Positions 31,691 to 43,319 of a stretch of 64,000 nucleotides of DNA are shown here, one piece after another. A program made the position numbers and the translations under genes. Every line of letters begins with the position of its first letter. The stretch's first letter is position 1. Source of the stretch: Parelaphostrongylus tenuis (lineage: Eukaryota; Nematoda; Chromadorea; Rhabditida; Metastrongylidae); assembly GCA_019055375.1 (NCBI GenBank), contig JAHQIW010004413.1:27561-91560 (forward strand), read 5' to 3'. The notes under the pieces were generated by a model. The model was not told the origin of the DNA. It ran no database searches and worked only from the letters and a program-made list of their open reading frames with translations.

Positions 31691-32340
31691 TCACGTGGTG
31701 TTCTTTGTGTGTGAATAGTCGGAAGAATACCCATACCGAAGGTGCCTGTTACTACTACACACTGGAACTCCTCTTCTGTCACCACTGTTTAGTTTCGGAT
31801 GTGTTCTAATTGTGTGTAGGAGATGTGCATTATAAAGATTGTGTACTGTGATAATTACAAATGAGTATCTGATAAGGGTGATTGCAAGAAGTGTAGGTTG
31901 TAGTGCAGATGTTTACAAGCAAAGCATTTCGGATCAACGTTTCATGAAGGCTTGTGAGCATAGAGGCCGATAATGTGCAATGCCTCCAGAGAAGCCTTGT
32001 ACACATTGGTGTATGTGCACTCTGCACGCGAACTTCTTTTACATACTGCAATCACAGTTCATACAAGTTTCCATACTAATTAAGCATCTTTTCGTGTCAC
32101 TGAAGTGTCTTGAGTTCAAAAATTCAACATACAAACGCAGAACTAGGGCACTCGTGCTTCGATTAAACGATTGATTTGTAGAAAAGATCTTCCTCTTTGT
32201 AAATTTCAAGAGCGAAGCGTAGCAGTTCACAAGCCATTTGATATAACATTTTAAATGTTCAGGATATAAATTGAGTGAAAGATCTATGGCAAAAAAACAT
32301 TATTACAAATAGAAAATATTGAAAGCCAAATGTGCTAGAA

Positions 32341-32860
32341 GAAGTATTCACGGCAAACTTTGCTCCTATCTGGTGCTCTGAGATGAATGAATGCGACTAC
32401 GCTAGGTTAGTGAACCGTATCAGACCTTATTAAAATTCCTAACAAACAGCTCTCTATGTATTCTTCATAGTGTCAAACCAAAACGTGCTGACGTTCTCAG
32501 AATGACCACTCACTTCATTGGGCAAACTACTGCTGCGGGTTCGGCATGATTTTGGCTCAGAACTTCCCAACGACAGGTCTACGTTCTTGCTTTGTATCAG
32601 TACGCCTTAGCAACAGAATTTATGAACTGATGTGGTTGGTAAATTGACAGTTCTCTTCTGAGGTTCAGTCGTCTGCATCCTATTGTTGAGTGACGGATTT
32701 AACTAAATTCAACCGATTTACTACACAATAATAGGTCTCCAAGTGTTGACCAACTATCAGAGACTCTACCCTACATGCACGATAACCTAGAAGAATTTTT
32801 TTTTGAAAATATTACTAATTTGCTGATAAAATCCTCTGAGGAAGATTCCGAAGTATGGAA
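32341..32860 (+). pseudogene. Decayed partial duplicate of TAF9 (3' half)
   Basis: This aligns with 6441-6962: the end of intron 2 (TTTGCTCCTATCTG), exon 3 relic (32459-32576, with CAAACCAAAACGTGCTGACG and ending CCCAACGACAG), intron 3 relic (CTTTGTATCAGTA) and exon 4 relic (from 32663, ending TCTGAGGAAGATTCCGA). A 1-nt shift lies in the QPLPQVRH part of exon 3 and stops lie in exon 4. Introns are retained, so it arose by DNA duplication, not by reverse transcription. Confidence 0.85.
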
Positions 32861-32869
32861 GTGGCTTAT

Positions 32870-34150
32870 AAAGCATGTAATGATATCAAGTATGGGTATT
32901 TTTCTCATTACTTATTTTCGTTGTCATTCTGTTAATATTTTCTTGCCTATAATGGAGAATTCGTGTTTTGGGCGATGTAATAATAGCCGGGAAATAGTCA
33001 TATTGTCAACATATAATGCTTGTGCGTGATGACATCATAGGCAAATTGGGTGTCTCTCCTTCTTTAGTTTTCTTTTGGTGGATAGAGTTTTTTTCATGCT
33101 TGACTGTCTTCAGTCAATAAGTATTTTACCTATGCAGATATTGAACTCAAGTGTGAATTTTCTTGACCTCTATTCTGTGCAAAGTGTGTAGCACACCTGT
33201 TTACTCGTGTTTTCCTCTTGTTCAGAATAGCGACTGTTGCTAGTGAAGATGACAACAAGGTATACTCTGTTAGATAAACTGTTGATGGTAAGGGAGATCA
33301 AGAGAGTTAAGAAACAAAAAGGTAATAAGTCTATGAAAATAGTCCTTGATCCTCATAGCTAACTCCTCACCTATACTTCAAATGACTAGCTCAAAAAATT
33401 AAATTATGAACTTACAATTCTCCTGAATCACACGTTTTTTCTATCCAAACATATCCTTGCATGCAACGTAACTTTTTGCGATGAGCTTTTAGTCTTATAT
33501 TGAATTCCGAATATTAGATATATGCTAATGACATTTATTGTAAAACTCCTTACGAGATATCTGATTATATTCTGATAACTAATGCCAAACGCAAATTGGG
33601 CTCTCAATTTTTCGTTATACCACTGATCATCCTTCAGCTACAAAGCATCTACACGTAACCAAGTGGAGAAACAATTTACTGACTGGATTGAAGAAAAAAA
33701 TGCGTATTGACTCTTTTCCGACTCTTGCTTTCAGCTAGAGAGGAAGGCACACTTTTGTACAACTACCGCTCTATAGAGTGTTGTTTTATCGAACAGGCTG
33801 CTTATTACAACCCTGACCCTTACTGAGACGCATTGTTTCGGCACACGTGCGCGCTGCCTTTTGTGTCCTTTTATGCCAGACCGTGTCAACGGCAAGATTC
33901 TATAGACTTTCTTCGAAAACCCGCTGATTTTGCAACTGCATTTGTGTTGACTGTTATATTTAATTGGACTAGTGCAACATCTATTTGGATCTACCTATTT
34001 TACTACACTGGACGTAGAATGATTACCCACAGACTTCACTTCATTTACAGCAGTCTCAGAATCGCAAAACTCTAACAATGCCTCATTTGACTAAGTAATT
34101 CAAATTTAATTCGTTTCGAATGTTTGTTGAGATCACGGTCAAATTAAATA
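32870..34150. other. No recognised gene
   Basis: About 1.3 kb without a supported exon or repeat. The 80-codon frame at 33833-34075 is unsupported by splice sites or motif. Confidence 0.4.
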
Positions 34151-34159
34151 AGCCTGTTA

Positions 34160-34680
34160 ATTTTTTTGAGCCATATATATGGTTTGTTCTGGGGCGTATA
34201 CAGTGCAATACACGTGTTTGGCTTTCCAGACTCTCAATTGCACGTTACCTTACGGTCCAGTCAGTTGCGCGGGGAGATATCCCACGCTAAGAGAAACCAA
34301 CGCCGCACGATTTACACGCGCCAATGAGTGATATAATATAATAATATATGTACTATATGGGCAGTGATGCACACTCGATTGCTCATGACTGGTACTCGTG
34401 AAATATCATAGCATTCGTTTAGAATGTTTCTTGAGACCACACTTGAATTTCAATATGCCTCACAATTATTTTTGAGCCATGGATATGATATTTCACAATT
34501 AATAGCCAAGAACAATCGAGTGTACAATTCTGCCCGGTTACTGTTTTCTTCATTTGATCGCGCGTTCAAATCCTACGGAGTTGGTTTCTCTTAGCAGGAG
34601 ATATCTCCCGTGGAACTGACTGAACCGTAGGCACCGTGCAACTGGCGAGGTTGGAAAGAGGAAACACGTATACACCTGTA
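34160..34680. mobile_element. Decayed hammerhead-type element, subfamily 3, abutting an RTE end
   Basis: Two arms in opposite orientation start at TTTTTTGAGCCATATATATGG (minus sense) and TTTTTGAGCCATGGATATG. The blocks CAATCGAGTGTACAATTCTG and GGAGATATCTCCCGTGG resemble subfamily-1 blocks. The right arm still shows a degenerate ribozyme (ACTGGCGAGGTTGGAAAG then GAGGAAACACGTATACACC). Core bases are lost. It joins the RTE stop codon directly at 34681. Confidence 0.5.
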
Positions 34681-37262
34681 TCACCTGTCGTCCCGTTGAC
34701 CGTCGAGTGATTCGAGCGGGTACGAGCAACTCTTCCATTTTTCCCTGTCGTGTGCAAGAGTGGCCCATTGGGTCCTCCTCGCTCTAGGGATTCGCTGAGC
34801 ATCATATCTTTCTTCTATCGCTTTCGTGAAGAAATCGGACCACGGGCCGGTGGTCTTCGTTTAGAGCGCCTAACGCCCCGAGGAATCCATCCAGTCGGTA
34901 ATGGCTCTCGTCCATCGGTTGTCGTTGAAGAGCACCACTTGTCCGGCCCACCTCATTATCGATATCCTGGCGTGTAGAACGGCGCCTCTAATTTTCGATC
35001 GTTGACGTAGGTCGGAACTTCGGATCCTTTCTTTCATTTGCAAGATACGGGATACACCTTGCATCGACCTTTCGACTGCGCGTTCGATAACGCCAAGTGA
35101 TCTTTCATCCTGCTTACGTAGCGACCAGGTTTCTGCTGCATACGTTAGGGCAGGGATAATTGTCGAGTCGAAAAGGTGGGCACGGAGTCGGCTCAACTCT
35201 AGAGCTAGGTCGTTCATCATGTTGATTTCACGACCTAGATAGACGTAACTGCTTGAGAAAGCTGTTTTCAATACTATGCTGGGCATTCGGAGATTGTTGT
35301 TCCGTTGAGCGTGAATGGGGCATTCGAAACCCATCCGTTCCTCATGAACATCGTTTTCGTTAAATTTGGTCGAAGAGCAATCAATCCACAGGCGTTGTCG
35401 AAATCGGTCAACATTTCTTTCGCCTGGCTGATGCTTGGTGTTATGAGGCGATATCATCCATCAGCTAAGAGAAGATGGTTCATAGTCGACCATCAATTTT
35501 CACTCCCATGTCGTCCCATTCTGATGTTCGCGTGACGTTTTGTAGGGTGGCAGTTAAATTTTTGGCGAGATTGTATCGCCTTGTCGAACCCCTCTTCTTA
35601 GGTCAATAGTGATGTTGTTGTAGAATGGAGATAATTTGGTCGTGAAATCTTTATAAAGCTCACGAAGGATCATTATGTACCGAGTAGGGACGCCCTGGTT
35701 ATCCAGAGCCTCTATAACCGCTTCTGTTTCCACTGAATCAAAGGCTTTCTTCAGATCGATGAAAGTGAGACAGAGTGGTTGTTTGTGCTCTCGTGAAACA
35801 TCAGTGAGTCTTGTAATCGTGTGGATGTGGTCTATGGTACTAAATCCTTTTCGGAACCCTGCTTGTTCGAATGGCTGTCTTTCGTCCAGTGTTCTGTCAA
35901 TCCTGTTTGGGATGGCTCGAGTAAAGAGTTTATGAACAACAGACAGCAAGCAGATTGGGCGATAGTTGCCTATGTCGTGAAGGTCTCTTTTTGGACAATA
36001 ATACGTTCTTGCTGGTTTTCCATTGAATAGGGACCTTGCATTCTGACAGGTAGCGAGTGAAAAGCCGAGCCTGGTTTTGATGGGAAATGGCGACAGGTTC
36101 TTCATGTGTTCTAGTCTGATCCTGTCTGAGCCGGTGTTGTTCTGTTCTTCACCGACGATACAGCATGTCGGATTTAGGAAGGTAGGACCGGTGCAACGAC
36201 ATATTCGTCCTCTTTCAATTTACATTACGGTAAGAGGACATGGCTAGCAAAGAGATCCGAGTAGTATTGGTGGATGCTTTTCTCCATAGCCCTTCTCGAG
36301 GCTGTAATTGTCCCGTCAGGGTATCGTAGTGCAATCATCTTGGTTTTATAGTTGGCGAAGCCTCGCTAGGCTTTGCGAATGCTCTTCCCAGCTTTTGCAG
36401 TTTTTGCCATAACTACTGCTCTTCTCTCTTTGAGGTCTTCTTTTATCGCTTCCTGCAGCGTTTTCGCAAGTTCGGACAAAGGTTTCGGTTGCCCGTAGCT
36501 GGTGCGATTCCGCGTTGACGTATCAGCTCGAATGTCTGCGGAGGCATGCGTCTCTTCGTGACCTTAGGACTCTCGGCTTTCGTAGCGCTAACGCGAAGAT
36601 ATTCAACGAGTCGATCGTATTCTTCGTCGATGTTGTCGACAACGGTATCTTCCCAAGAGCCGACTAATGATTTGAATACATCCCAGTTTATGGTAGTTTA
36701 GGGACTTCGTTGTTTGAATTTAGCGGCTTTCTCTCCTCTCCTCGAAAAACGGAATGTGGGACGAAAGAGGTGATGGTCTGATCCTGTGTAGAACTTAGGA
36801 ACAACAGCGACACCGTTCAGGCAAAACCTTCGATTTACTAGGATGTGGTCTATTTCATTGTGGTGCTCTCCATTGGTAAACTCTCACGTCCATCGCTGAG
36901 AAAGAGGCTTTTGGAATTGCGAGTTACCATGGATGGTTTGGGTCGTCATGATAAACTTAGATAGCCTCTCACTCTGTTCATTCCATTCTAGTCCGTGGGT
37001 CCCTAGGTGACGTACTTTAGACGTTCTTCTAGGTCCAATTTTTGCGTTAAAATCTCCGACAATGACCTTGAAGAATGTATGATCTTCTCAGAAGAATTTT
37101 TGGAGGTCCATATAGAACGCTTCGACTTCGTCTTTGCCATAGCTTGATGTTGGTGCCTAAGCAACAAAGATGGTCAAAGCCGGCATAGAACCAGATCGTT
37201 TCAACCGCAATTGTCCGATACGTGTTGTGAGTCGTTCAAACGAATCGATGTTTATGGTCAAC
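34681..37262 (-). mobile_element. RTE-type non-LTR retrotransposon, degraded
   Basis: On the minus strand the element reads through an APE-type endonuclease and a reverse transcriptase. The endonuclease part (about 37262-36800) has APTSSYGKDEVEAFYMDL and then FKVIVGDFNAKIGPRRT, with a stop between. The RT has NYRPICLLSVVHKLFTRAI, QAGFRKGFSTIDHIHT, LTFIDLKKAFDSV and RGVRQGDTISPKI in a 183-codon frame (36105-35554). The catalytic FADD box has decayed to LMDD and sits among stops near 35465. A 195-codon frame (35457-34870) carries SYVYLGREINMMND and ALTYAAETWSLRK. The C-terminus (RWATLAHDREKWKS-like, near 34760) ends at 34681. Several stops and frameshifts make it inactive. No poly(A) tail is seen. 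Confidence 0.88.
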
Positions 37263-37269
37263 GTGTATT

Positions 37270-39780
37270 GCAGTGTATATGTGCCCATAACAGACCAACT
37301 TCATGGCTCAAAAATAATTCTCAAGCATATTTCTATTCACCCCATTTGTAGTCGTACTATTATAACTATATAACCGAGGATGTTGAGTTAAATTCATATT
37401 TGAAACCTGAAATGGAAGTTGGAACCTCTTCTTATCCATGCGCTTGCTGTGCGCTACCATCACTCCACAATACCTCGCTCCAATACCATTCTTTCTTTTT
37501 TTTCCATTCGAAGGAGGAACCGATATTTTTCATATTGCCAACGCTTGCCTATTCATGAAACTCCTTTGTCGCCTTATATATTGCTACTCTGTTGCTATCG
37601 TTGTTCCATAATTGGCTTCGAAGTATCATTAGAAATACCATTTCAAATTAATGATTGCGAACCAATTTGACCTTCCCAGGCTCCGAAGATGGCCACCCCA
37701 GTCGAAACTTAAGCCACCACAATTATTGTACTATTCATGCTGCATTACTTCACTGTATTGCTGTATTGCAGCACTCTTATTCAATAAATACTATATTTTG
37801 ACACATCGGAACTGCACAGCAGGAAGAACTAGTGATCTATATCCACTACGCCGAGGTTATTCGATGGCCCGTCTCGGGAATTACTAAAAATCTAAGCAAG
37901 TCACCCACACCTTTGATTGATTTTTCCATAAGAAAAACGTGTTTCTGCAACGTAACAGTAAGGTAAAATTAGGCTTTTCATTTGAGTATTTCTCGCTAAA
38001 CAAAGCTTTTCCTTTATACTTTCATCGACCATCGGCAGAAACTTTTTATTGCGCTGTAGCAGTTAAAAGAATGTTAAATTTCACGCAGTGCAACATTGAC
38101 ACCAAATCGCCGTACTCTGCCGGTATGTGAAAAGGGATTTCGCAATATGGCCGCTATGCCACCGTGCTTTTTTCGATGCAAAATTTGCAAAACCTGAAGT
38201 TTTTTGACCGTTACAGCGCATAAAGAAGTCTTTTTTCAAATTCAAATGCATCATTAGAGCCCCTGGGATTTGTTTATCGATTACTTAAGGAAAGTTCGAA
38301 GAAACTGCTTTGTTCAGCAAGAAATGTTCGAATGGGAAACAAAATTAAATTTTTTTCTGTTTCACATTAATAATGGAGCGATTTAGAAAATAAATTACTT
38401 TATTCCAAATCCTTTACTTTAAGCTATCATGCGATTACATAACCTTTAGCCAAAGAACGCGTTTTTTCAAGGGGTCAGAACAGGGTACAGTTGACGGAAA
38501 AGTGCTCTTTTCCTCTGTACTTTATTTTTGATATTCAACGTACAGCTTGCCAAGATCTAGACGTTGTGCTGTTCAGTGGGTACTTTAATAATCTCTACTA
38601 TAGACGAAGTAAGGAACTTATTTATTGGAGGTTTCTTGCAACCATTTTCGAGTGCAGTTTCCAGCCACTTGAGTATAGAGTTTGGCCAATTTTACTATTA
38701 CTTATAAGCGACTATCTGAAGTGTCATCATAGTGATACAATACTTCCATCGACCAAAAGAAGGAGAGGCTCAAAAAGGAGTCTGAATATGGCAAAATCTA
38801 TCACAGCCACATTACAGATCGCTTTGTAAACAACGGAAGAGAGAATGAAAGAGAAACTTAATTTTTGAGAATCATTTCATCCTCGCTTTGCCGATGGCAC
38901 AGTTTTGATAACGTCAGGTATCAATCAGGTAAGACGAATGTATACCAATTCTACCAACACATATGGAAGGATGCGTCTCTGTCTAAATAACACGAGAACG
39001 ATGTTAAAGATGGAAGGATTGGTTTTGATTTTCTATTCATTCTTTACGAAATGACTATCTCTGAGTGCTCAAGTTTTTGTTTTATGAGATAGTAAGTTAA
39101 TTTGATGAACTACCTCACGTCAGAGCTGACCAGTATGAAGCTAGTGGCTTGCCCGTCAATAGCATCAAGGAAAGCAATGAAAGGAATGAAGAACATCCAA
39201 CTTTGTGCCCACCTTTTCGTCTTCGCCATTATATTTATCTTAATGTATGCTTCGCGATCCTGCTCGCAGATGATCAGGATGAAAAAGCACTTCGCATTTT
39301 GAACGCTCAGTGAAAATATTCCGTATTTCTCAAATGGTAGGAAGATATCAAAGTTTTATACTACGTCAACGATTTGAAATCAAAGACGCTGTTCTATACG
39401 GCAGGTTCTCGATTATCGAGTGAGAAGGACCTGCAATACGTCTCAACGCCGATTTTTTCCGAACTAACTAAAAGAAGAAGTTGATGCCCAGCGAATGCTT
39501 GTAATCTGAAGAATATATTGTGGTTCTCTTACATGCAAAGCGGGAAATTAGGTGGTCTACTGAAGCGCGCTTAAGTCAGTTGACGGCAGTTGGGACAGCA
39601 TGTGACACAAGATGATAAGCCATACAAATAGTGTTGTGGAACAAATGTGATCATATGGTCTTCGATAAGAAGGTTTAGAGCCAGCAGTGTTCAAAATCGT
39701 TAACTTAGTGCACCATCGTATTAGATCGTACTGAAATTGTAGGGAGATTATTACAGCGATATTGTACGTCAATTAGCAAT
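37270..39780. other. Long gap without recognised gene
   Basis: About 2.5 kb. Open frames of up to 112 codons (38491-38829) lack motifs and splice context. About 38000-38480 shares loose AT-rich blocks (GCTGTAGCAG, CCGTTACAGCGCATAAAGAAG) with repeats at 54 and 60 kb. Confidence 0.4.
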
Positions 39781-39789
39781 CAAAGTAAA

Positions 39790-40060
39790 GCGACACGAAA
39801 CGGCCAAAATATAAATCTGCTTTCACACGGAACTGTTGCAATACGGAACTGCTATAACAGCGAACTGCTGCAGCACGATATTACAACAACACAAAATCGT
39901 AATAACGCGGAAGTGCTATAGAACGGGAACTGCTACCGCTTCAATCACTGGTAAAAAGCTCTTAGGTGGTCTATGATTATACAGCGCTAACAGTGCTGTC
40001 AATTGTCGCTCGTCAAAGAGATAGAACAAAATTTATTATGGTCCAGCAGAGAGTCCTTGC
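39790..40060 (-). repeat. Repeat 'M', reverse copy with minisatellite
   Basis: Reverse-oriented degenerate units (CGGAACTGCTATAACAG, CGGAACTGTTGCAATA, GCGGAAGTGCTATAGAA) are followed by CTATGATTATACAGC, the reverse of the M start motif. Confidence 0.55.
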
Positions 40061-40499
40061 TAACTTGTTGAAATCGAGTGGGATTTTCTGCTTCACATAC
40101 AAGAGATTTACATAGTGAAGAAAATGTGTTCTAGAATATTTCTCAATTTGTTGGAGGTACAACCGTCAGCAAAATGTGCTGCATAGTTCGAAATCCACTC
40201 CATTGTATACAGCACTGCTTTTATGTAATGAAAACTGGAGTGCTACTGTAATCCACTCACAAAAATGTCGCAGTCGCATTGAGTGCAGTTCTCTCTCTCT
40301 CTCTGAAGACACAGCAACACCTACTTTAGAGTAATGTTTTGTGTAAGAATTTTCGAATTACTTTGGAAACGTAGGATACGATTGAGTCGCATTGATCACT
40401 TATCATAAGAAAGCTATGCTGCGAACTTTCGAGATCATGTCTCAAAACGAATAAGCAAAAAAAGAAAATAGCCACTGAAGTGTTACACATATAAAATGA

Positions 40500-41330
40500 G
40501 ACCTCATACGAAATGCACAACAACAACTTCTGTTTTGTGCGCACATTATGGAAAACTTGAGGGAGGTTCATAAACATTCACCATGAGAAAAACGAAACGT
40601 TTGAGAAGGTGACAAAGAAGCCTTAGCTCAGTGTCTTTATACTTGATGGCTTAAGCGTCTGGTGTACCCATTTCGATAAACTGGTAGTTTCGTTAAAGTT
40701 ACGATACTCCTTTTTTCACGACAAGATCTGCTTATGAAATTTTTCTGCCTACGATCAATTTTGGCACGGCCACAATTTTTCTTCCTTCTACTGGTGTTTT
40801 TTGGAGATATGCCATCACCCACCTGTTTCTGGAGTTTTCAGCAAAACTTTGTAAAACTTCTTATTTTGGGTATCAGTAAACCTCTCCATTAGCAAAAGAT
40901 AGCTATACGATGTATGAGGATAGTGCATCAAAAGTTAACAAAGACTGTTTTTGCTTTACAGAAAATTGTAGCCAGAAATGTTTCGCAGCAAAGTTACGCT
41001 TGGTATCTGTTAATTACCTTTTTTGTGAAATTTCTTCAGAAGTGCTTATATAAGTCAGGTGTTCTGTCGATGGCAAATATTCTGTTTTTGAGAAAGTGGG
41101 GATTTTATGTCGCAGCATCTGAAATGAGAAGGCGGGTACCTCAAGCTACATCACTTCAGAAATTGCTGCTTTATTGAAAATTTTATTCAGTGATACACTA
41201 TGCAGCTTATTGTCATTGGAATTCTGACATGCACTTCAATTCACTATCCGATTGACTCCGTGCTTTGGCAGAATCTCTCACAAAGCTTTCTCGAAATAAT
41301 TTGCTCTAAATAAATTGAGCCTCTAAAACT
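40500..41330 (+). promoter_or_regulatory. Conserved upstream block of copy D
   Basis: Contains CATACGAAATGCACAACAAC, a possible donor (TTGAGAAG|GTGACAAAG near 40607), and TATGCAGCTTATTGTCATTG with GGAATTCTGACATGCACTTC near 41200. These match the blocks upstream of A, B and E in order and orientation relative to the gene. Confidence 0.4.
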
Positions 41331-41479
41331 CTAGGAAAGTTCGAAAAGGAGCCAAAGCGACAATATCCACGTCCAAGTGCTAAGCACCAAATTCGTTGTT
41401 GCCTTGTGAATTTTTGGTACGAGAATTATGAATTTGGTTGAGTTGAGCTCATGATTTACTTAGCTATTTAGGGACTAAA

Positions 41480-43017
41480 ATGAGTTTTCTTGTAAACAAA
41501 ACGGGAGTGCGGACCGACCACATCATGATTTTGTTTTTGGCCACAACTGCGGCAGTGTTTGGATGTGGTGTGATGCCGGCCGGTCAAGGTAGTAAGGAAT
41601 ATTGCTATGGCACTTCAGATACTTTCAGTCTTAAAAGTGTATGATTCTCAACGGAATGAAAACTTTAAACGTGGTCAGTGCTTTGAGACGTCGCAGTCCG
41701 AGTACTCCCATGAAAAAATTTGAACCCTGAGTAAAAAAGATGAGAAATAGTTTAATTGAGTGATTTCGCTCCGAACTATTCACCAAAAAGCTATAGAATT
41801 CTGTTTGCAGGGAGTACTAGAAGCTTCACTGTCACTGGCTTCACTTTGCCTGTCGCTATGGTTTACTCCACCGCACCTGCTGTCTCGGCCCAAGTTCCTG
41901 GTATTGCAACTACCGTGGCAGGAGCTAAAGGATTTGTTGAGCACCTTGTAAAGCAAACAGTGAGGGACAACTCTTAGAATTCAATGTCCTCTTGCTTTAT
42001 GCGATACTGAAACAGCGTAGGAAGTGAACTTCAACTGGATAACGATATTTCAGGCTCTCAATCTTGATACGATTTGCACCGTTTTGCACAAATTGATTTG
42101 AGACACTTCTAAATGAGCTTTTCGAAATTAGAAAAAATTGCTCTTCAGGTCTCTGATGTTCTAGAAAGCCAGGCTCGTAGTGCACTATTACCTGATGCTG
42201 TCATCTCGGCTATTTTGAGTCAGCTTACCGTGACAGTCAATTACACACCATTGGAGTGCCCGAATGTGCGTTTCGGTGAAGCAGACGTAAATCCGAGTGG
42301 GTATTCCATTTCTGATTTTTGAGAGATTTAAAGCAGAAATACAACGGGCACCATAAAGCCGCGGCTATTTTTCGTACTCTCTGACATGCAAACAATTGCT
42401 ATAGGATCACATAAAGGGTCTTAGAATAAAAGGAGAAATCCTATAACTCCAGCAAAATTCAAACCTTGTGACTTCGATGTTTTCAAACAAGATTTCATGT
42501 ATCTATTCCTTGAAAATGGCTCAACAATCAATATTTCAAGTGATGGTTTTAAGAGTTACAAATAATGGGAGCACAGTCAATGCTCGAAAATGCTCTCAGG
42601 TTTTTGCCGTATAAGGAGATAAGTCTTTTTGACGTTCAAGTTTATTGCAGTCAATGCGAAGGAAATGAGTTGCATCATTATTGACAACACGGTGACGGCA
42701 ATTTGCTCTAATATGGATGCGCAGTCAACATGAAAGCCGTGCACGCTGCTGCCACAGCGTCCCAGATCCGGATGTGAACATAACGCCCGTGTCCGGCCCA
42801 CCCTTGACAATTTCGGGGTCTCTCTCGGTATGAATTTGATACTTCTTATTTGAACAACTTTGTTTTGTGAAAAAAGAATTCACTGCAGACCACAAACATT
42901 ATCATGGCGAATTGGTCGAAAGCAATGTGGCAAAATGTACTTAATCGAGCGATTCGAATGCTGGCATCGGGTCCATTTAGATCGCACTTCCGCTCGGCAT
43001 TTGCTGCTGTCGACTGA
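41480..43017 (+). pseudogene. Secreted-family gene, copy D (single frameshift in exon 4)
   Basis: Exons are 41480-41588, 41811-41959, 42149-42296, 42651-42827 and 42889-43017 (TGA). Exon 1 encodes MSFLVNKTGVRTDHI, then a hydrophobic core and VFGCGVMPAGQ. Exons 1-3 have exactly the lengths of the copy B exons, with clean GTAGTA, GTGAGG and GTGGGT donors. Exon 4 is 177 nt, 1 nt more than a frame-preserving length, and a TGA follows MDAQST; the frame is regained downstream as NITPVSGPPLTISGSLS. Exon 5 (TTNIIMANWSKAMWQ, RMLASGPF) is open. Everything else looks functional, so this is either a very young pseudogene or a sequence error. Confidence 0.65.
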
Positions 43018-43093
43018 AAGCGAAATTTCAACTGTTGTGTATCTGAAGCAAGCAATTTTACTGAGCCGTTATTTATTGTAGCATTACTGCAAC

Positions 43094-43099
43094 AATAAA
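43094..43099 (+). terminator. Poly(A) signal AATAAA of copy D
   Basis: The hexamer lies 77 bp after the stop in the conserved CATTACTGCAACAATAAA context shared with copies A and C. Confidence 0.5.
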
Positions 43100-43319
43100 C
43101 GGAAAAATCATGTGAACGCTGATTATTCAGAGCAATAAATTGAAGTGTTCCATGTGATAGATGAATTTAGCGGTCTGTTGGAGAAGTACTACATGGGCGA
43201 AAGCAATGAAATATTTGATGTTAGGAACTAGAACGGGATCTACACGAACACCTCAAGGCCTTAACTAGAGATGTGTTCGTAGCCTATGAGAAGTGCCCAT
43301 ATTTGCTAGGTGATCTCAA

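Noticed and set aside
35554..36105. 183-codon frame as an independent gene
   Set aside because: It is the RT domain of the degraded RTE element; stops and shifts on both sides.
38491..38829. 112-codon frame
   Set aside because: No recognisable motif, no splice context and biased AT-rich composition; not supported as a gene.
40291..40304. Short CT dinucleotide run
   Set aside because: Seven units only; too short to be notable.
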